Positions 59,868-64,000 of a DNA stretch of 64,000 bases are shown one piece after another. Source of the stretch: Acinetobacter sp. NIPH 298 (GTDB lineage: Bacteria > Pseudomonadota > Gammaproteobacteria > Pseudomonadales > Moraxellaceae). Numbering within the stretch: position 1 is the stretch's first letter; the number at the start of each line of letters is the position of its first letter. The position numbers and the translations under genes were made by a program. The stretch is from the NCBI RefSeq assembly GCF_000369505.1, contig NZ_KB850055.1:1917513-1981512 (forward strand). Reading direction: 5' to 3'. The notes beneath the pieces were generated by a model. That model made no database searches and had not been told where the DNA came from. It saw nothing but the letters and a program-made list of their open reading frames with translations.

Positions 59868-60364
59868 AGCAATCTATTGACGTTCGCTCTGCGCAGCCTG
59901 GTGATGTACCTGATTTGCTCAAGCAGATGCGAGAGCTGGCAGAATTCGAGGGATATATCGATGAATTTAAAATCGATGAAAAATCATTGTTATCTCGAGC
60001 ATTTGGCGATCACCCTGAATGCTATATTTTTGTTGCTACAGGAGCAGAGGGGATCGTTGGTTATGCTGTTGGATTGATCATTCCCTTCACTTATGATCTA
60101 CGACCGACCATTGTTCTCAAAGAGCTATTCGTTGAAGCTCGTTACAGAGGAGAAGGTATTGGAGCAGCGTTATTACGTCATATTGTAGCTTGGACACTGG
60201 CTCAAGATGGAGCTAGATTAAAGTGGAGTGTCTTGGCTGGAAATTACCGTGCTGAAGCATTTTATACGCAGCATGGTGGTTGCCCTGAGAGTAAATGGTT
60301 ACCTTATATTATGGATAATGCTGCTTTAAAAGCCATGATTCTGTTGAATGACATAGCTCTATAA
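59861..60364 (+). CDS. GNAT-family N-acetyltransferase
   Basis: 167 residues. The acetyl-CoA loop is VEARYRGEGIGAALLRHIV (about residues 90-108), preceded by the KELFVE strand and followed by AGNYRAEAFYTQHGG. It resembles diamine/thialysine acetyltransferases (SpeG2/SAT2-like, starting with IDVRSAQPGDVPDLLKQMRELAEFEG). A polyamine or amino-acid substrate is possible. Starts inside the rhodanese stop codon region. Confidence 0.87.
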   Translation: MLKQSIDVRSAQPGDVPDLLKQMRELAEFEGYIDEFKIDEKSLLSRAFGDHPECYIFVATGAEGIVGYAVGLIIPFTYDLRPTIVLKELFVEARYRGEGIGAALLRHIVAWTLAQDGARLKWSVLAGNYRAEAFYTQHGGCPESKWLPYIMDNAALKAMILLNDIAL

Positions 60365-60413
60365 AAAAAAGATATCACGTCAGAGCTCGGTCAATACTTA
60401 TATGTTTATTTTA

Positions 60414-60451
60414 ATGACTTATTGTTTACCCCAATAAGTCATCTTTTTTTT
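60414..60451 (+). terminator. Terminator of the rhodanese/acetyltransferase unit
   Basis: An 11-bp stem ATGACTTATTG / CAATAAGTCAT followed by C and eight T. Confidence 0.92.
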
Positions 60452-60501
60452 AAATATGCTAAAAAGGTTCAAAATATTTTATTGAATTCTAATTCATATA
60501 A

Positions 60502-60558
60502 TAGACCTCTTTCATAAATCAAAAAGGTGGTCACTTTTTGATTTATGAAAGAGGTCTA
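60502..60558. repeat. 57-bp perfect hairpin made of two IS ends (MITE-like)
   Basis: The left arm of 25 bp starts TAGACCTCTTTCATAAATCA, a 7-nt loop GTGGTCA follows, and the right arm is its exact complement. The arms differ by one base from the IS ends at 57.4 kb over their first 20 bases. It is either the scar of an IS that lost its interior or a minimal non-autonomous element. Confidence 0.85.
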
Positions 60559-60669
60559 CTGTATAAGTCTAAAACTTTCAATTTACAAAGACGAGTAATA
60601 CGGGGACAGGTCAAATATACAATTCCTCCAAACGATCTTATTAAAGCTAAATACTTATTATCAAATCAT

Positions 60670-61266
60670 TTACTTTAAGCCATTCAAAATAAGTAATGCA
60701 GTTTGTTCCATTTGCTTTTGTCTCTGATTATCTGTAACACCTTGGATACTGAATCCCCAATGAGCCTCAAACAAACAAGCAAGTACATAAGCAGCTGAAC
60801 TAATCGCCTCTTGAGGTGCATTGGGAAATTCTTGCGCCAATTGATTTTCAAAATCGGGAAGCCAATGCTGTGTCCAAAGATCATGCAGCATCTTTTGAAT
60901 AAATGGATTTCTAGCACTTTGAGCAACCAACTCAAACCAAACAATTAAATCTTCTTGGTTGCGGTAAACATCTGGGGTGAACAACATTAGAATTCTTTCG
61001 TTCAACGGTTTCCCGCTAAAACGATGAATAATCTCAGTACCCATTTTCGAGATGTAATGCTCAATGAAAGCATTCATCAAATCCGCACGAGAAGCAAAAT
61101 AATGGTGTACTAAGGTACGTTGCATACCTGAAGCTTTTGCTACTTTAGCAAAGGTAATCCCTTCAAGACCTTCTTTGGCAACAACAGAAACAGCTGCCTG
61201 AAGAATTTCAAATGACCTTTCATGCGCCTTGCTCGGTCGCCCTATTTTGTTTTCCATCATCGCCAT
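60670..61266 (-). CDS. TetR/AcrR-family regulator
   Basis: 198 residues; start among ATGs at 61266, 61260 and 61257. The helix-turn-helix reads ITFAKVAKASGMQRTLVHHYFASRADL. The C-terminal ligand domain is not specific to a known subgroup; the pattern is like the BetI-type branch. Divergent from the membrane protein and FAD oxidoreductase genes, with a palindrome between them, so likely their repressor. Confidence 0.87.
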   Translation of the reverse strand: MAMMENKIGRPSKAHERSFEILQAAVSVVAKEGLEGITFAKVAKASGMQRTLVHHYFASRADLMNAFIEHYISKMGTEIIHRFSGKPLNERILMLFTPDVYRNQEDLIVWFELVAQSARNPFIQKMLHDLWTQHWLPDFENQLAQEFPNAPQEAISSAAYVLACLFEAHWGFSIQGVTDNQRQKQMEQTALLILNGLK

Positions 61267-61308
61267 TAATAAAAAAATGTTTACTTATTAATTTTAGCAT
61301 ATTATTTT

Positions 61309-61322
61309 ACTGACATGACAGT
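61309..61322. promoter_or_regulatory. Candidate TetR operator
   Basis: ACTGACATGACAGT is palindromic at 12 of 14 positions. It lies 43 nt from the TetR start and 24 nt from the membrane-protein start. Confidence 0.5.
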
Positions 61323-61345
61323 CAATAAATTAAGGAAGTCATATT

Positions 61346-62098
61346 ATGAAAATGCTTGGACTTGGTGTAGGTAGCGAAATGGAGGCTATCGCAACAAAAA
61401 TTTTAGTTAACGGTGAATTGATAAAGGTAGCGATCATGGAAATTATAAATATCGTAGGACTTGTTGCTTGTATTGTGCTAGCTCTATCGGGTTGGGTTTA
61501 TGGGGCTAAATTCATTAAGAAGAATAATTATCTTCTTGGTTTAGAGTGGTGGATTATTGCTTTTTCGGCTACGAACTTTGTCTCTTACATGTTAACAGGC
61601 TGGGAAGTTAGTTATTCCATCACGATGTTTCTTGATTCTTTCTCACGTAGTTTTGGTATGCCTATTATTGCGGTACTTGGCTTAATGACAGTTACCCATA
61701 ATTTGAAGCCTTCCGCTTTCAAGGAAGTGATTCTGTTCGCAGCAGCATTCGCAGGGACATTTGTTATTTTTCTCGCAGATTTTTTCAATGATATTCGTCC
61801 GTACTTTTACCTCACTATGTGGTCAATCTTTACAATCTATCTCTGCTATTTCATTTTCCGTTTAGCGCAGGCTGGAGAAAAGTTGCATGCGTTCGCTACA
61901 ACGATTACAGCGGCATTCGGTCTAGCAGTGGCGATTGTCTATGATTTCTTCCCGATACCTGGCGATGACACTTTCATGATTTTTATGACTTGGGCTTTTA
62001 TTACTTGGGCTTATGCAGGGATTCAGTTGTATTACGCCTACGCTGCTCTTGAGCGTTCGCAGTTTGTTTCAAATCAATCCTTTGTTCCAGCTCGTTAG
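61346..62098 (+). CDS. Polytopic membrane protein of unknown function
   Basis: 250 residues from the ATG at 61346, supported by AAGGAAG upstream; an in-frame ATG at 61436 would begin right before the first helix. About seven hydrophobic segments with short loops, many aromatic residues (WEVSYSITMFLD, YFYLTMWSIFTIYLCYFIF). I do not recognise the family. It lies 58 nt before an FAD oxidoreductase and could transport or sense that enzyme's substrate. Confidence 0.78.
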   Translation: MKMLGLGVGSEMEAIATKILVNGELIKVAIMEIINIVGLVACIVLALSGWVYGAKFIKKNNYLLGLEWWIIAFSATNFVSYMLTGWEVSYSITMFLDSFSRSFGMPIIAVLGLMTVTHNLKPSAFKEVILFAAAFAGTFVIFLADFFNDIRPYFYLTMWSIFTIYLCYFIFRLAQAGEKLHAFATTITAAFGLAVAIVYDFFPIPGDDTFMIFMTWAFITWAYAGIQLYYAYAALERSQFVSNQSFVPAR

Positions 62099-62156
62099 AG
62101 AAATGAGATCACAAGAATTTGTTAATTACTGTGTAAATGATTAAAAGGAATATTCA

Positions 62157-63521
62157 ATGAATCGTACAAATGAACAAGTGAATCTCAGCAATCCTTCATC
62201 TCTACCATTTCGTCTTCTTGGAGGATGGATAGAACAACCAAGTGATCTTCAGCCAAAACTTGAAGGTTCATTGACAGCCGACGTGATCGTAGTTGGGGCT
62301 GGGTTTGCAGGCCTATCTACAGCACTTGAGCTAACTGCTCGAGGTGCAAAAGTCGTCGTACTTGAGCAAGAGTTTGGTGGTTTCGGTGCGAGTGGTCGTA
62401 ATGCTGGATATTTGCTAGGCAGCATGGGTATTGAATTTGAAATGTTTGCTAAGCGTGTCGGTATTGAACATGCGAAAAAATTTGTCAATTTCTATGATGA
62501 AGCAGTGTGCTATGTCGAAAGACGAATGATCGAATTAGACATCGATTGTGATTACAACCCTTCTGGTATTATCCGCGCTGCTATTGATGCATCACAAGAA
62601 AAATGGCTAAGACGTAGTATGAAGGTTGGTCACGAATTAGGTTCAATAACTCGTTTCGTAGATCAAGATGAGATGCGTGCCCGAGGGATTCCACCAGCGT
62701 TTCTGTTTGGGAGTGAGCAACGTGGTGGCACGCTAAATCCTGGTAAATATGTCAGTGGTTTGAGACGTGCTGCGATTCAAGCAGGCGTTAAAATTTATGA
62801 AAAAACACCGTTACTTTCATATAGTGAGGGATCAACAATCACCTGTAAAACTGCTCAAGGTAGTGCAACTGCACCCATCATGGTTTTAGCTACAAATGCT
62901 TTTACTCCGCAGTTAGGATTACTTCGAGATAAGATTGCACCAATACGAGTCTCAGCCATTGAAACACAGCCATTATCACCTCAGCAATTAGCATCACTAG
63001 GTTGGCATGGTCGAGAAGGTATTATCACGCCGCATCTCACTATGGAAAGCCATCGTTTAACAGCACACAATACAATGGTATTAACCGTGAAAAAGTTAAA
63101 CTACGTCTATGGCTCTAAAACACCTAACATACCAGATGATCACGCATATACTGCTTTAGTACGAACATTACACGAGCGTCATCCTAGCCTACGAGGTCTT
63201 GGGATCAAACAGTGTTGGAGCGGTTATGTGAGTGTTGCATATGACTTTCTTCCTGTAGTCGGTACAACTGGCGCACATCAAAATATCATCTATACAGCTG
63301 GATGTACGGGTCATGGGCTTGCAACTCAATCTATGATGGGTCAACTTCTCGCAGAGAAAATTATGGGAACTGAGAACCCAATTTTGACGGCTTTGTATCA
63401 CAAGACGCCTTCTACACTTCCAGAACCTTTTCAGTGGTGTGCTTTTAAGACTGCATTCACAGCAGCTGGAGTTTATGATCGTCTGACTGACCGTAAAGCG
63501 CTTGCTGCCAATGCAAAGTGA
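62157..63521 (+). CDS. FAD-dependent amino-acid/amine oxidoreductase (DAO family, PuuB-like)
   Basis: 454 residues. The FAD-binding Rossmann motif ADVIVVGAGFAGLSTALELTARG is at about residues 41-63, with the family's FGASGRNAGYLLG loop next. The C-terminal GCTGHGLATQSMMGQLLAE helix closes the FAD site. Such proteins oxidise amines or amino acids (PuuB, glycine oxidase, ordL-like). The neighbours do not settle the substrate. AAAGGAA before the ATG. Confidence 0.87.
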   Translation: MNRTNEQVNLSNPSSLPFRLLGGWIEQPSDLQPKLEGSLTADVIVVGAGFAGLSTALELTARGAKVVVLEQEFGGFGASGRNAGYLLGSMGIEFEMFAKRVGIEHAKKFVNFYDEAVCYVERRMIELDIDCDYNPSGIIRAAIDASQEKWLRRSMKVGHELGSITRFVDQDEMRARGIPPAFLFGSEQRGGTLNPGKYVSGLRRAAIQAGVKIYEKTPLLSYSEGSTITCKTAQGSATAPIMVLATNAFTPQLGLLRDKIAPIRVSAIETQPLSPQQLASLGWHGREGIITPHLTMESHRLTAHNTMVLTVKKLNYVYGSKTPNIPDDHAYTALVRTLHERHPSLRGLGIKQCWSGYVSVAYDFLPVVGTTGAHQNIIYTAGCTGHGLATQSMMGQLLAEKIMGTENPILTALYHKTPSTLPEPFQWCAFKTAFTAAGVYDRLTDRKALAANAK

Positions 63522-63587
63522 GTTACATAAATAGTTCAGCTTCTTAATGATGGCTTATTCGTTTTAGTGCGAACCACATAAAGACTC

Positions 63588-63622
63588 ATTAGCTTCATTC
63601 ATAACAATTGAGTGAAGCTAAT
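63588..63622. repeat. Inverted repeat downstream of the oxidoreductase
   Basis: Perfect 10-bp arms ATTAGCTTCA / TGAAGCTAAT with a 15-nt loop. No T-run. It overlaps the abrupt end of the integrase fragment, so it may mark the deletion junction or act as a weak terminator. Confidence 0.55.
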
Positions 63623-63813
63623 AAAAACATAAAACTCATATCAGGATATGGACCAAGTGACTCTGACTTACACTCACCAAGAACAGTAAAGCGTATGTTC
63701 CAGTATTTTTGTCCTGATGGCGTTACGAGAAGTGATAGACCGTTCTCATCCGAAAGACGATATCGTTTTTCTTTTGGCTGTGCTTTTCTGCATTCTGTAT
63801 CAGTAAGCTTCAT
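63595..63813 (-). pseudogene. Truncated tyrosine integrase, N-terminal arm-binding domain only
   Basis: Only about 60 residues are recognisable: MKLTDTECRKAQPKEKRYRL, then SDENGLSLLVTPSGQKYWNIRF and LGPYPDMS, the DUF4102 arm-binding start of P4-type integrases. After that the reading becomes unrelated and stops. The core-binding and catalytic domains (R..HxxR..Y) are missing. It points away from the attachment-like block to its right, the normal layout for an island integrase beside a tRNA. Confidence 0.82.
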
Positions 63814-63846
63814 CTGTATTTACCCTTTATCTAGACTAAAATAATT

Positions 63847-64000
63847 GGGTAAATTTTCCCAATAATTACCCACAGAAGGCAAAAATAAGGTCAAATCAAG
63901 TCAGATGATATCGGACAAACAGGCAAATAAAAAAGCCTTTAAGCATTGAACTTAAAGGCTTTTTTATATCGGATCGAACAATCCCGAATAATATTTTGGT
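63847..64000 (-). other. Integrase-upstream/attachment-like block, right copy
   Basis: Inverted repeat GGGTAA...TTACCC (63847-63871), GCAAAAATAAGGTCAAA, a strong hairpin with T-run (63931-63965) and ATTTTGGT as the last 8 bases of the window. Read on the minus strand, the end would be ...ACCAAAAT, which could be a tRNA or tmRNA 3' end just outside the window. Matches 40265-40392 in order and orientation. Confidence 0.55.
63931..63965. terminator. Terminator inside the right attachment-like block
   Basis: Stem AAAAGCCTTTAAG / CTTAAAGGCTTTT with a 7-nt loop, bidirectional. On the minus strand it would terminate the gene that lies beyond the window end. Confidence 0.85.

Larger units (their letters stand above)
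60365..60669. other. Intergenic region with terminator and IS-end hairpin
   Basis: 305 nt without a gene. It holds the terminator at 60414-60451 and the 57-bp palindrome at 60502-60558. GGGGACAGGTC near 60602-60612 recalls ends of REP-associated elements but is too short to assign. Confidence 0.5.

Overview
The window reads as chromosomal DNA of an Acinetobacter species. It is AT-rich. It carries an arginine succinyltransferase operon, glpK-glpR-glpD, a Tat-exported PhoD and an AdeRS/AdeABC efflux locus whose proteins I recognise as close relatives of, but not identical to, the A. baumannii ones. No species can be fixed by eye.

Layout. 0-7 kb: the start of a secreted protein leaving the window on the minus strand, a Fur-type site and a FhuE-like siderophore receptor, then the glycerol genes glpK-glpR-glpD on the minus strand. 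7-16 kb: housekeeping genes (lipoprotein, acetyltransferase, methyltransferase, folD, FKBP, yaeQ, a COG0523 GTPase, a 58-residue exported peptide), tRNA-Cys and two identical tRNA-Leu(TAA) genes that bracket phoD. 16-26 kb: thioesterase, MarC, malic enzyme, then a fatty-acid desaturase, an AraC-type regulator and a FadL porin / BASS symporter / exported amidohydrolase operon. 26-36 kb: amino-acid permease, the operon gdh-astC-astA-astD-astB-astE, and a divergent Lrp/AsnC regulator. 36-40 kb: a compact minus-strand cluster (ferritin-like hydrolase, PaaI thioesterase, GST, two atypical SDRs) divergent from an HxlR regulator.

40-64 kb looks accessory. It is bracketed by two directly repeated sequences of the kind found upstream of tRNA-type integrases; the right copy still has a truncated integrase start. 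Between them lie a second FadL porin, an EthR-like TetR and an EthA-like Baeyer-Villiger monooxygenase with an alpha/beta hydrolase and a phytanoyl-CoA-dioxygenase-type oxygenase, then adeRS-adeABC, a lipase-like lipoprotein, a broken IS5-type element, an FtrA/rhodanese/acetyltransferase group, a 57-bp perfect hairpin made only of IS ends, and a TetR/membrane protein/FAD amine-oxidase-like group.

The strongest new observations are regulatory links read directly from the DNA. (1) A paired GCCAA direct repeat at 21-bp spacing, inside a conserved block of about 41 bp, lies at the same distance and orientation upstream of the desaturase and of the FadL-symporter-amidohydrolase operon, which flank the AraC gene. 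(2) Two 31-bp palindromes that match at 28 positions lie upstream of the second FadL gene and of the Baeyer-Villiger monooxygenase, on either side of the TetR gene. Both define small lipid-linked regulons of unknown substrate.
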